From contig JACJYS010000002.1 in assembly GCA_020635995.1 (NCBI GenBank), forward strand, positions 124,001 through 188,000: DNA of 64,000 nucleotides, in the 5' to 3' direction. The notes under the pieces are model-generated. The model was not told the DNA's origin, did not search any database, and saw only the letters and a program-made list of their open reading frames with translations. Position 1 is the stretch's first letter, and each line of letters begins with the position of its first letter. The translations under genes were made by a program, and so were the position numbers. The DNA comes from Chitinophagales bacterium. Lineage in GTDB: Bacteria > Bacteroidota > Bacteroidia > Chitinophagales > UBA8649. This document shows, one piece after another, positions 43,555-51,860 of this stretch.

Positions 43555-43684
43555 AGGTAACGTTTTGCATATGGCTTGTAGCGGTTTCGAAGTACTTTCC
43601 TGTCCACCGAAACCAAAGCTGGCTACTAAGCGAAAACCTTGCTGATAGCCGTTTACCCGCCATAAACTATATGTGTTGTTAGCT
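43555..43684 (-). repeat. attC-like site 2
   Basis: Minus-strand order: AGCTAAC (43684-43678), containing the stop codon of the upstream gene; then ACATATAGTTTATGGCGG and, 90 bp on, CCGCTACAAGCCATATGC, imperfectly complementary arms; then GTTACCT (43561-43555), 13 bp before the HD-gene ATG. This R''-L''-L'-R' layout is that of an integron attC. Confidence 0.6.
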
Positions 43685-44341
43685 ATCGTTTTTTATTATT
43701 ATTCGTACATCATTTTTGTATGTTTTGTCTTGAAAATCAAGTACAATATTGTTGTTATCAAATTCCTTTTTAAAGTCAGTGATTGTATGCATATCATATA
43801 TTCCTGAAATCTTCTCATTTTCATTCAACTTAAATCTTATTGGTGGCAAATATTCAGTCATTATTATGCTTGAGTCTTTCCCTATAGTCTTACTTATTGG
43901 AAATATGAAAATTGATTTTTCTGTTTCAAAGACATCTGCTTTTTCAAAGTCGTAATCAATCATTTCGCTTATCGATTCTCCATAATATTTGAATCTATTG
44001 CTAAATGAAACTTTTGTTGAATTGGAATCAATGTCAGCATCAAATCTTTGAGTTAAAATATATTGATTAATGGCTTTGAAATGCTGAGAAGTTCGTTTGT
44101 AGATTTTATAATGTAATGTCATTGGGAACAAATAAAAAACAAGACCATATCCTAATACATTGAATAATATTATCGAGAAAAACACAGAAACAATAAACTT
44201 AAAGGATAAGGTCGTAATAGCAAAACCGACAAAAAGAAGGATAGAAGACAGTACCATTTTCCTGTTCTTTTTCAAATTATCAAAAATGTCTGAACTATGA
44301 AGTTTTAAATACTCAAAATATGTTTCTGTTCTATAGTTCAT
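43679..44341 (-). CDS. Two-helix membrane protein of unknown function (cassette B)
   Basis: A 220-residue protein not recognised as a named family. Residues about 30-75 form two adjacent transmembrane helices (MVLSSILLFVGFAITTLSF and FIVSVFFSIILFNVLGYGLV), followed by a ~140-residue soluble domain of beta type (FIFPISKTIGKDSSIIMTEY), a layout like YcxB-type proteins. Identical at every residue to the protein at 45415-46077. Its stop codon lies inside the AGCTAAC box of site 2, and the ATG is 9 bp after a GTTAGTC box. Confidence 0.75.
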   Translation of the reverse strand: MNYRTETYFEYLKLHSSDIFDNLKKNRKMVLSSILLFVGFAITTLSFKFIVSVFFSIILFNVLGYGLVFYLFPMTLHYKIYKRTSQHFKAINQYILTQRFDADIDSNSTKVSFSNRFKYYGESISEMIDYDFEKADVFETEKSIFIFPISKTIGKDSSIIMTEYLPPIRFKLNENEKISGIYDMHTITDFKKEFDNNNIVLDFQDKTYKNDVRIIIKNDS

Positions 44342-44349
44342 TTAATTCT

Positions 44350-44546
44350 GACTAACGTCAAATATAGCAATTAAAAATCAAATAGTTAGAAATCCCAGTT
44401 CTTCATTAGTTAATCCAAATTTAGTGATTTGTTTTTGAATACGCTTCACTTAATCCCCAATAGAACTATCAACCATCCTACAACAACCGATTCCGTTCAA
44501 CCTACGTTTTTATTGTACGTCCTTCGGACGCAACGAAAAGTTAGTC
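44350..44546 (-). repeat. attC-like site 3
   Basis: Minus strand: GACTAAC (44546-44540), containing the stop codon of the DUF2071 gene, and its exact reverse complement GTTAGTC (44356-44350), 9 bp before the next ATG. Between them are a GCGTCC/GGACGT hairpin and TTTTCGTT/GAACGGAA arms. A second possible inner box is GGTTGTTGTAGG, so the right border could be shorter. Site 5 is identical. Confidence 0.6.
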
Positions 44547-45278
44547 GTTGTGTACAGTTTTTTTGTTTTTCATTTTCCCCCAAGCCAATACTTTTACTCC
44601 TTTTGAGTAATGAATTCTACCTGGTTTTTCGTTAATTAATTTTTCAAATCTCGGATAATTCAGTTCCAATTTCTGCAAGTTGATTTCATTGATTGGCCAT
44701 TCCAAATGGTGTATTTCAAATTCGTTAATAGACTTGTCAGTATCTTGGAAAAGTGCGTACCTTTCCGTTAACCATTTGTCTAATTCCGTTTTTTTGGTCA
44801 ATTCTATTCCAATTTTAAATTCAATATTGAGCTTGTCATTAAATTCTAAATTTTCCGATTGATATTTGTTTTCAGTCCGTTTAATTTCCGAAAATCTATA
44901 TGGAAGTTCTGAAATCCCTTTTGCTACTTTGCAGGATAAACTTTTCCCTCCTTCTATGCTCAAAAAATAAACTCCTGTTTTATTATTTGACTTAACATAA
45001 GTCCGAATATTTATTTCGTCAAAATCTGATATTGGTGGAAAAGAAGGCAAGTTTTTCGGTCTAATCTTTTCCATTGTAAAAGCGACAACTGAAATCCAAG
45101 GTTTGCCGTCAAAAAGGTCAATTTCTAATTCTTTAGGAACGAATTTTTTCAATTCGGTCAAGTCAACTTGATAATGAAGAAATATTACATTATTCCACTC
45201 TTGATAAAATTTCCAACTGTCAGTCGGAATTTTCCAAGGTCTGTGATTTGTGGTATTTAATATCTCTCTAATTTTCAT
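44541..45278 (-). CDS. DUF2071 (YqjF-like) protein (cassette C)
   Basis: A 245-residue DUF2071/YqjF family protein; the family resembles acetoacetate decarboxylase folds but has no known function. Motifs: VIFLHYQVDLTELKKFVP near 31-48, DGKPWISVVAFTMEKIRP and VYFLSIEGGKSL. The C-terminal KTVHND and the stop are encoded by the attC-like site and are shared exactly with the unrelated zinc-ribbon protein at 46277. Its start is 14 bp after a GTTGTAG box. Confidence 0.85.
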   Translation of the reverse strand: MKIREILNTTNHRPWKIPTDSWKFYQEWNNVIFLHYQVDLTELKKFVPKELEIDLFDGKPWISVVAFTMEKIRPKNLPSFPPISDFDEINIRTYVKSNNKTGVYFLSIEGGKSLSCKVAKGISELPYRFSEIKRTENKYQSENLEFNDKLNIEFKIGIELTKKTELDKWLTERYALFQDTDKSINEFEIHHLEWPINEINLQKLELNYPRFEKLINEKPGRIHYSKGVKVLAWGKMKNKKTVHND

Positions 45279-45290
45279 TTCGCAAATTGG

Positions 45291-45420
45291 CTACAACGTT
45301 TTGCATATGGCTTGTAGCGGTTTCGAAGTACTTTCCTGTCCACCGAAACCAAAGCTGGCTACTAAGCGAAAACCTTGCTGATAGCCGTTTACCCGCCATA
45401 AACTATATGTGTTGTTAGCT
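45291..45420 (-). repeat. attC-like site 4
   Basis: Same as site 2 (130 bp), except that the right box reads GTTGTAG instead of GTTACCT. The divergence begins immediately after the shared GTT, the position expected if recombination occurs between G and TT. Confidence 0.6.
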
Positions 45421-46077
45421 ATCGTTTTTTATTATTATTCGTACATCATTTTTGTATGTTTTGTCTTGAAAATCAAGTACAATATTGTTGTTATCAAATT
45501 CCTTTTTAAAGTCAGTGATTGTATGCATATCATATATTCCTGAAATCTTCTCATTTTCATTCAACTTAAATCTTATTGGTGGCAAATATTCAGTCATTAT
45601 TATGCTTGAGTCTTTCCCTATAGTCTTACTTATTGGAAATATGAAAATTGATTTTTCTGTTTCAAAGACATCTGCTTTTTCAAAGTCGTAATCAATCATT
45701 TCGCTTATCGATTCTCCATAATATTTGAATCTATTGCTAAATGAAACTTTTGTTGAATTGGAATCAATGTCAGCATCAAATCTTTGAGTTAAAATATATT
45801 GATTAATGGCTTTGAAATGCTGAGAAGTTCGTTTGTAGATTTTATAATGTAATGTCATTGGGAACAAATAAAAAACAAGACCATATCCTAATACATTGAA
45901 TAATATTATCGAGAAAAACACAGAAACAATAAACTTAAAGGATAAGGTCGTAATAGCAAAACCGACAAAAAGAAGGATAGAAGACAGTACCATTTTCCTG
46001 TTCTTTTTCAAATTATCAAAAATGTCTGAACTATGAAGTTTTAAATACTCAAAATATGTTTCTGTTCTATAGTTCAT
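45415..46077 (-). CDS. Two-helix membrane protein (cassette D, exact duplicate of B)
   Basis: Identical in all 220 residues to the protein at 43679-44341, with the same two helices, soluble domain and flanking sites. The absence of any difference, synonymous sites included, shows a very recent duplication or ongoing gene conversion. It follows the zinc-ribbon gene and precedes the DUF2071 gene. Confidence 0.75.
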   Translation of the reverse strand: MNYRTETYFEYLKLHSSDIFDNLKKNRKMVLSSILLFVGFAITTLSFKFIVSVFFSIILFNVLGYGLVFYLFPMTLHYKIYKRTSQHFKAINQYILTQRFDADIDSNSTKVSFSNRFKYYGESISEMIDYDFEKADVFETEKSIFIFPISKTIGKDSSIIMTEYLPPIRFKLNENEKISGIYDMHTITDFKKEFDNNNIVLDFQDKTYKNDVRIIIKNDS

Positions 46078-46085
46078 TTAATTCT

Positions 46086-46282
46086 GACTAACGTCAAATA
46101 TAGCAATTAAAAATCAAATAGTTAGAAATCCCAGTTCTTCATTAGTTAATCCAAATTTAGTGATTTGTTTTTGAATACGCTTCACTTAATCCCCAATAGA
46201 ACTATCAACCATCCTACAACAACCGATTCCGTTCAACCTACGTTTTTATTGTACGTCCTTCGGACGCAACGAAAAGTTAGTC
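46086..46282 (-). repeat. attC-like site 5
   Basis: Identical to site 3: GACTAAC (46282-46276), holding the stop of the zinc-ribbon gene, and GTTAGTC (46092-46086) before the next ATG. Confidence 0.6.
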
Positions 46283-46903
46283 GTTGTGTACAGTTTTTTT
46301 TTCGAATTCGCTTTTCAGTTTCTTTAATTTCTTAATTATTACATCACGATTTTTACTTAACTTAACCCACTGAGGTAAATTTGTTATCATAGAATATTTA
46401 TGCCTGCCATCATCTTCTCTAAGTTTGGCTCCAACATATTCTTTTAAATAATCTAGGTGGTCGATATTATACAGCCAAAGTATATTGTCTTTTATGGTTG
46501 TTTGAAGCCAAAGGTCGAATCCAAAATAAGGGTCAGTTGGTTTGTCATTTCTGTAGCGATACCATTGAATCTCATATTCTCGTGTAGCTTTACATGTGTC
46601 ACATGTAATTTCTGAAGTTTCATATGGTTCTTGTGTCGGCTGTGTTGAGTGAAATATTGCACTTCCGCAATTTCCGCATGCTCGGTTAATAAACCCCTGA
46701 ACATAGCCTGACCAACTTTTCTCGTCTGCTTCTTGAAATCCACAATGACTACAATGGCAAACAGATCTATGTCCCCGTGGAAAAGGTATCGTGTACTTGG
46801 GTAGTTCAGTCTTTACCAATGCAGGTTCAGAGCATTTTGGACATTTAATCCAAATATCTTCACTAAAATACACTGTCGGATATGCAGGTTTATTAAATCT
46901 CAT
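46277..46903 (-). CDS. Double zinc-ribbon protein of unknown function (cassette E)
   Basis: A 208-residue protein, family not recognised. Nine cysteines in the first half form CxxC pairs at 21/24, 51/54 (with C49), 76/79 and 101/104, as in two zinc ribbons: CPKC, CSHC, CGNC and CDTC. The C-terminal half is charged and aromatic (WLYNIDHLDYLKEYVGAKLR). The C-terminal KTVHND is shared with the DUF2071 protein through the common site. A GTTGTGTAC box lies 10 bp before the ATG, and its complement GTACACAAC occurs at the gene's own 3' end, as expected of a cassette. Confidence 0.75.
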   Translation of the reverse strand: MRFNKPAYPTVYFSEDIWIKCPKCSEPALVKTELPKYTIPFPRGHRSVCHCSHCGFQEADEKSWSGYVQGFINRACGNCGSAIFHSTQPTQEPYETSEITCDTCKATREYEIQWYRYRNDKPTDPYFGFDLWLQTTIKDNILWLYNIDHLDYLKEYVGAKLREDDGRHKYSMITNLPQWVKLSKNRDVIIKKLKKLKSEFEKKTVHND

Positions 46904-47045
46904 TTTCTAATTGTACACAACAATTGCATAAACGAACATTTATACCAAATATACTTCGTTTGTACGGAGTGCAAGATATATTATTTATTTCTTATTTTCA
47001 AATTTATTGGCTAAGAAACTTATTGGTGTAACAGCTGCTGTTATT

Positions 47046-48752
47046 TTATATCTGACTAAAATCATTTTCGCCAGCTATGGCTTCTTGAATATTTATAACA
47101 TGATCGCCTATAAGCTCAAAACGGTTTACAAAATCAATATAAAGCACGCCCACTTTTGGCGTATAAATGCTTTTTTCTAATCTTTCAAAATGATGTGTAA
47201 AAATTTCTTTTCTCTTTCTGTTTATTTCTTTTTCTAAATTATTAGCTTCGTTAAGTGGTACATCTTTACCATTGCTAACTATGTTTTTATGCATTAATGA
47301 AATGGCTTTATTGGTAAGTAAAACCAAATCTTTTAGCTCATCTTTAGCATTGTCGGGTAGCTGTACAGATTCGCGTTTTAACCTTTCGTAGTTTTTGCAT
47401 AGTTCATACATAATATCGCCTATGCGTTCTAACTCATTAGATATAGTTAATATTTGGCGAATTTCTTTTGCCGTTTCTATATTCAATTCTTCTTCTGCCA
47501 CTTTAGATAAAAATTGCGATAGCTCTTCGTCTAATTTATCTGTTAATTCTTCTCTCTTTTTAATTTTTTCTATCAGCTTAAAATCATCTTTTTGCTTTTC
47601 GTAAAACAAAGAATAGACATTGCCCGACATTTTTTCTATCAATTTACCAAAATTATTCAGTTCGTTTTTTGCATTAGCAACAGATAATGTAGGCATAGCC
47701 ATAATACCCGAGCCTATGTATGTTAAATGAAATTCTTCGTCTTCATCTTTTACGGTAGGTACCATTTTTATTACCATTTTGGCTAAAATATTTATAAACC
47801 ACATTAAAATAATAACATTTATTAAATTAAAGGTTGTGTGAAATATAGCCATTCCAATACTGTAATTATCTTTTCCTGCAAAATTGGCTAACGACTGAAA
47901 GAAATCTGAATTTAAAAATGAGGCTATAAAATGAGTGTAAGGCTTAAAAATTATAAGCATCCATACTACTCCAATTATATTAAACAAAAAGTGAAAACGG
48001 GCGGCTCTTTTAGCGTGTACATTGGCTATGGCTGCCGCAATATTTGCCGTAACAGTTGTTCCTATATTTTCTCCTAAAACCATGGCACAGGCTAATTCAA
48101 AAGGAATCCATCCTTGTATTAAAAGTGTTAATGTAATGGCTGAAGCGGCACTACTTGACTGCACTATTAAGGTCATAATCGTACCCAAAAGCACAAACAA
48201 AAGAATAGAAGCATAAGGAAACGACAAACTGGTAAAACTCTTAACAAAAGAAAGAATTTCCGGATTGCTGTTTATATCCGGCACTGAATTTTTTAAAAAG
48301 TCTAAGCCAATAAACAATATGCCAAAACCCAATAAAAACTCTGCAAAATGCTTAGTTTTTTCTTTTTTAGAAAACAAAAACGGAAAAGAAATACCTATTA
48401 ATGCGATGGCTACAGCCGTGATATTAAACTTGCCCAATACGGCAATAATCCAGAGCGTAACGGTAGTACCTATGTTAGCTCCCATTATTACACCTATAGA
48501 CTCGGTTAAAGTAAGTAAACCTGCATTAACAAAGCTAACTACCATAACGGTGGTAGCAGATGAAGATTGAATTAAAGCCGTAATTAAAAAACCTGTAAAA
48601 ATGCCTAAATATCTGTTTTTAGTCATTCCTTTCAGTATGTTTCTTAATTTATCTCCGGCAGCATTTTGTATGCCTTCGCTCATTAGTTTCATTCCGTAGA
48701 GGAATACGCCAAGTGAGCCTAAAATTTGTAATATTTGATAAACTACAGCCAT
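47046..48752 (-). CDS. Na/Pi cotransporter with PhoU-like domain
   Basis: A 568-residue PNaS (NptA/YjbB) family phosphate transporter. The inverted QSSSATTVMVVSFVNAGL and QSSSAASAITLTLL repeats mark the two transport halves, with the GANIGTTVT and GENIGTTVT motifs after each. The last ~200 residues are helical and PhoU-like (LERIGDIMYELCKNYERL). It may export or import phosphate. Downstream it ends at the border of the accessory block. Confidence 0.93.
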   Translation of the reverse strand: MAVVYQILQILGSLGVFLYGMKLMSEGIQNAAGDKLRNILKGMTKNRYLGIFTGFLITALIQSSSATTVMVVSFVNAGLLTLTESIGVIMGANIGTTVTLWIIAVLGKFNITAVAIALIGISFPFLFSKKEKTKHFAEFLLGFGILFIGLDFLKNSVPDINSNPEILSFVKSFTSLSFPYASILLFVLLGTIMTLIVQSSSAASAITLTLLIQGWIPFELACAMVLGENIGTTVTANIAAAIANVHAKRAARFHFLFNIIGVVWMLIIFKPYTHFIASFLNSDFFQSLANFAGKDNYSIGMAIFHTTFNLINVIILMWFINILAKMVIKMVPTVKDEDEEFHLTYIGSGIMAMPTLSVANAKNELNNFGKLIEKMSGNVYSLFYEKQKDDFKLIEKIKKREELTDKLDEELSQFLSKVAEEELNIETAKEIRQILTISNELERIGDIMYELCKNYERLKRESVQLPDNAKDELKDLVLLTNKAISLMHKNIVSNGKDVPLNEANNLEKEINRKRKEIFTHHFERLEKSIYTPKVGVLYIDFVNRFELIGDHVINIQEAIAGENDFSQI

Positions 48753-48931
48753 TTATTTGTCAATATAAAAAAACAGCTCAAAATTATGACTATTTCCACG
48801 ACATTTTTTTAATAGCACTATTTTTAAGATAAGAAACTTAAATCTTCCCATTTCATTTCAAAATTTTCAGTAATGATGATGGTCTTGTTATTTATCAATA
48901 AAAGATAGTAAGACATTCAAGATATTATTCA

Positions 48932-48939
48932 TAAATTTG
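48932..48939 (+). promoter_or_regulatory. -7 box for dprA
   Basis: TAAATTTG, an exact consensus match ending 8 nt before the TTG start at 48948. The preceding ~180 bp contain nothing else recognisable. Confidence 0.5.
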
Positions 48940-48947
48940 ATGTCCAC

Positions 48948-50048
48948 TTGGAAAATTTAATTCAATATATTGCAATAAACATGCTTGAAGGCATAGGTGC
49001 TGTTCAAGCTAAAAATTTAATTTCGTACTGCGGTGGCGTAGAAGCTGTTTTTAAACAAAAGAAAAGTCAACTGCTAAAAATACCCGGCATAGGCCCTATA
49101 ACTGCCGATAATATTTTAAAAGGTACTTGTTTTAAACAAGCAGAAGAAGAAATTGAGTTTACCGAAAAAAACAATATAGAGACATTGCCCTATACTTCTT
49201 CAAAATATCCTAAAAGATTAACACATTGTACAGATAGTCCTTTGCTACTTTATAAAAAAGGAAGTGCTAATTTGAATTATGCCAAAACTATTTCAATAGT
49301 AGGCACCAGAAAAGCTACCAAATACGGCAAAGATTTTATTATACAACTTTGCGAAGATTTAAAAAACAATGAGATACAAATAATTAGTGGTTTGGCTTTA
49401 GGCATAGACGGGCAGGCACATAAAAGTGCATTAGATAATAAGCTAAGCACTGTGGCTGTTTTAGGTCATTCGTTAAATACTATTTATCCTTCTTTACATA
49501 AAAATTTAGCCGAAGATATTGTTAAAAATAACGGAGCATTATTGAGCGAATATCCCTCATTTGAGCCTATGCATCCTTCTAATTTTCCTATGAGAAACAG
49601 AATAGTGGCAGGTATGAGCGATGCGGTAATAGTAGTAGAAAGTGCGGTAAAAGGCGGTGCTATTATCACGGCAAATATTGCCAACTCATACAACAGAGAT
49701 GTTTTTGCTTTGCCTGGAAGATACAAGGATAAATACTCAGCTGGATGCAATTTTTTAATAAAAACTAATAAATCGCATCTAATAGAAAATGCTAATGACT
49801 TACTCAATATAATGGGCTGGCAAACAAATGTGAAAAAGCCAAAGCAAATTCAACGGCAACTTGCCATAGATTTATCAGAAGATGAGCAAAAAGTGATAGC
49901 CACGCTTAAAGATACGGATGGCTTAGAAGTAGATTTACTTATGGTAAAAACAAACATAAATGGTAGTATGTTAGCAGCAATTTTATTGGAATTAGAATTA
50001 AAAGGAATTATTTACTCACTTCCCGGAAACCGATATATTTTAAGTTAA
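48948..50048 (+). CDS. dprA: DNA-processing protein DprA
   Basis: DprA loads RecA onto incoming single-stranded DNA during natural transformation. The 366-residue protein has an N-terminal helix-hairpin-helix region (MLEGIGAVQAKNLI, IPGIGPITADNIL), the Rossmann core (VGTRKATKYGKDF, SGLALGIDGQAHKSAL, FPMRNRIVAGMSDAVIVVES, KGGAIITA) and a C-terminal winged helix (DTDGLEVDLLMVKT). The start is a TTG at 48948; the ATG at 48940 is out of frame. Confidence 0.95.
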   Translation: MENLIQYIAINMLEGIGAVQAKNLISYCGGVEAVFKQKKSQLLKIPGIGPITADNILKGTCFKQAEEEIEFTEKNNIETLPYTSSKYPKRLTHCTDSPLLLYKKGSANLNYAKTISIVGTRKATKYGKDFIIQLCEDLKNNEIQIISGLALGIDGQAHKSALDNKLSTVAVLGHSLNTIYPSLHKNLAEDIVKNNGALLSEYPSFEPMHPSNFPMRNRIVAGMSDAVIVVESAVKGGAIITANIANSYNRDVFALPGRYKDKYSAGCNFLIKTNKSHLIENANDLLNIMGWQTNVKKPKQIQRQLAIDLSEDEQKVIATLKDTDGLEVDLLMVKTNINGSMLAAILLELELKGIIYSLPGNRYILS

Positions 50049-50053
50049 ACACT

Positions 50054-50986
50054 ATGAACATTAAGTTTTTTTCTTTAAAACATTTAGTTTATTTAAGAAC
50101 CATAATTTGGCAGTTTTATAAAGATAAACTTTACTATGTTATAGCGGCTTCTTTCATTTTTGCTACCGCCATTTATATTTTAAACCACTTTTTTTATCCT
50201 TCCGATTTTTGGAATCAATTTGCAACAGAAAAACATATTGAAATTTGGTTTTGCGAATTTACGGATATGAAAAAACTGGTGCGACAACCCATAAACACCT
50301 TTACCAACTTATGGTATATTGTTAATGCAATTTTCTTTTTTAGCAAAGGAATTTCTGATAGCAGAAAACCCTATGCCTTTAATTTAATTACAGCCAATCC
50401 TTTTTATAGCTATGTGGCAGGTTTTGCGGCTTTATATACTTTTATAGGAAGCACTTTTTTTCATAGTTCCTTAATAGAAGTGGCTTCCGATATTGATTTT
50501 TCGGCAGTATATAGTGTTTCTTTATTTCCGCTAATGTATTATACGCATAGGTTTATTTTGCTAAAACTTAAAAAACCAACTAACGTAAAACACCCTGTAG
50601 AAACAACGATATTAGTTGCTATTTTTACCACAATATATCTCCTTCTCACGTTTGTTATTCCTATGACTTATACGCATGAAATAGTGCTAACATTTATAGC
50701 ATTAACGGTAATATTGGGTTTTATCTTAGAAAAAGCTGAACCCCGAAAAACTAACAAAGCTTATCTTTTGGCGGTAAGTATTTTTATAACCGCTGCTATT
50801 ATTTTCTTTAAAATGGATATAGAAAAAATAGGCTGTGTACCAGAATCTATTATACAACCGCACAGTTTATGGCATATTTGTAATGCTATGGCTATTTTTT
50901 ATTTTTATTTATACATACGAAGTGAAAATTATATTCCTGAAAAAGACGAAAAATTACTACCTTTCAGAGAGCAATTTTTAGATTAA
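50054..50986 (+). CDS. Ceramidase-like (CREST superfamily) membrane protein
   Basis: A 310-residue protein with seven or so transmembrane helices. Family motifs fit alkaline ceramidases/CREST hydrolases: IEIWFCEFTDMK with RQPINTFTNLWYIV (the E..CE and NT.SN pattern), GSTFFHSSL (Ser and first His), the aspartate in ASDIDFS and PHSLWHICNA (two His). These give the expected zinc site of Ser, Asp and three His. It may act on sphingolipids, which many Bacteroidota make; this is inference. It starts 5 bp after dprA and is followed by a BASS transporter. Confidence 0.8.
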   Translation: MNIKFFSLKHLVYLRTIIWQFYKDKLYYVIAASFIFATAIYILNHFFYPSDFWNQFATEKHIEIWFCEFTDMKKLVRQPINTFTNLWYIVNAIFFFSKGISDSRKPYAFNLITANPFYSYVAGFAALYTFIGSTFFHSSLIEVASDIDFSAVYSVSLFPLMYYTHRFILLKLKKPTNVKHPVETTILVAIFTTIYLLLTFVIPMTYTHEIVLTFIALTVILGFILEKAEPRKTNKAYLLAVSIFITAAIIFFKMDIEKIGCVPESIIQPHSLWHICNAMAIFYFYLYIRSENYIPEKDEKLLPFREQFLD

Positions 50987-50990
50987 GCCT

Positions 50991-51857
50991 ATGCCTGTTT
51001 CTGATATTTTAATAGCTGTTATTATGATACTAATAATGTTTAGTATTGGCTTAGCTATGAAACCTAAAAACTTAAAAGCTATTTTTGAAGAAAGAAAATC
51101 TTTATTGATAGGACTTTTTTTTCAAATAGTTTTTTTGCCTGTTTTTACTTTTCTTTTGCTTTCGTTTAGTAATTTACCTCCTGTTTTTAAAGCCGGATTT
51201 TTTATTGTAGCCATTTGCCCCGGTGGTACTATGTCTAATTTTATAACTTACCTGCTTAAAGGCGATATTGCCTTATCTTTTTTGCTTACTACCGTTAATA
51301 CCATTATTATTTTATTTACCGTTCCTTTTTTAACGCAGTTTGCCGTTTCGCACTATATGGAACATAATCTTTTTCAAAACATAGATTTATCTATGTACAT
51401 TTTAAAAGTTATTTTAGGACTTTTAATTCCGGTGTTTATTGGTTTTATTTTTAAGTATTCTTTCCCCAGAGTTTCATTTAAAATACAGCAACCGCTAAAA
51501 ATCATCAATAGCGTTTTATTAGCTTTGGTTTTTACTTTAAAAATTTTTGGTAGCGAAAAATCCGGAGGAAGTGGTATTTCTTTTAATGAAATTTTAATGC
51601 TTTTACCTTTAGCATTAATTATTCATTTGGGTGCTATTTTAATTAGTTATTTTTTAAGTTTAAAACTGAATATTAAAAACATAAAAGCAAGTACTATTGG
51701 TATAGAAGTAGGGCTACAAAACACTACTTTGGCTTTGCTGATAACCAGTACTATTTTGCACAATAACGATATGAGTAAACCGGCCATAGTATTTGCTATG
51801 TTCACTTTTTTTACTACACTAATTTTTGGCTATTTGAGCCTTAATTTTAAGAGATAA
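50991..51857 (+). CDS. Bile acid:sodium symporter family transporter
   Basis: A 288-residue BASS-family transporter with about nine or ten helices. The conserved PGGTMSNFITYLLKGDIALS segment and the late IEVGLQNTTLALL segment are family signatures, the latter lining the substrate/sodium site. Bacterial members often carry organic anions other than bile acids, so the substrate is unknown. It begins 4 bp after the ceramidase-like gene and may share its transcript. Confidence 0.92.
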   Translation: MPVSDILIAVIMILIMFSIGLAMKPKNLKAIFEERKSLLIGLFFQIVFLPVFTFLLLSFSNLPPVFKAGFFIVAICPGGTMSNFITYLLKGDIALSFLLTTVNTIIILFTVPFLTQFAVSHYMEHNLFQNIDLSMYILKVILGLLIPVFIGFIFKYSFPRVSFKIQQPLKIINSVLLALVFTLKIFGSEKSGGSGISFNEILMLLPLALIIHLGAILISYFLSLKLNIKNIKASTIGIEVGLQNTTLALLITSTILHNNDMSKPAIVFAMFTFFTTLIFGYLSLNFKR

Positions 51858-51860
51858 TAA

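Larger units (their letters stand above)
43559..44564 (-). repeat. 1006-bp exact repeat, copy 1
   Basis: By eye, 43559-44564 equals 45295-46300 base for base (offset 1736). It covers site 3, the whole two-helix gene and site 2 up to the shared AAC of the right box, plus the KTVHND-coding tail of the upstream ORF. Outside these limits the sequences differ at once. Confidence 0.88.
45295..46300 (-). repeat. 1006-bp exact repeat, copy 2
   Basis: Second copy of the repeat at 43559-44564, including a complete second gene for the two-helix membrane protein. Confidence 0.88.
42980..47047. repeat. 15-bp direct repeat bracketing the cassette-like block
   Basis: AGCTGCTGTTATTTT occurs at 42980-42994, over the HD-gene stop, and at 47033-47047, over the Na/Pi-gene stop, in the same orientation. 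All five accessory genes lie between. It could be a boundary duplication or the trace of a homologous exchange. Confidence 0.5.

Noticed and set aside
42690..47045. Integron integrase or attI site
   Set aside because: None of the five genes or flanking genes carries tyrosine-recombinase motifs; if the array is real, the integrase lies elsewhere or is lost.
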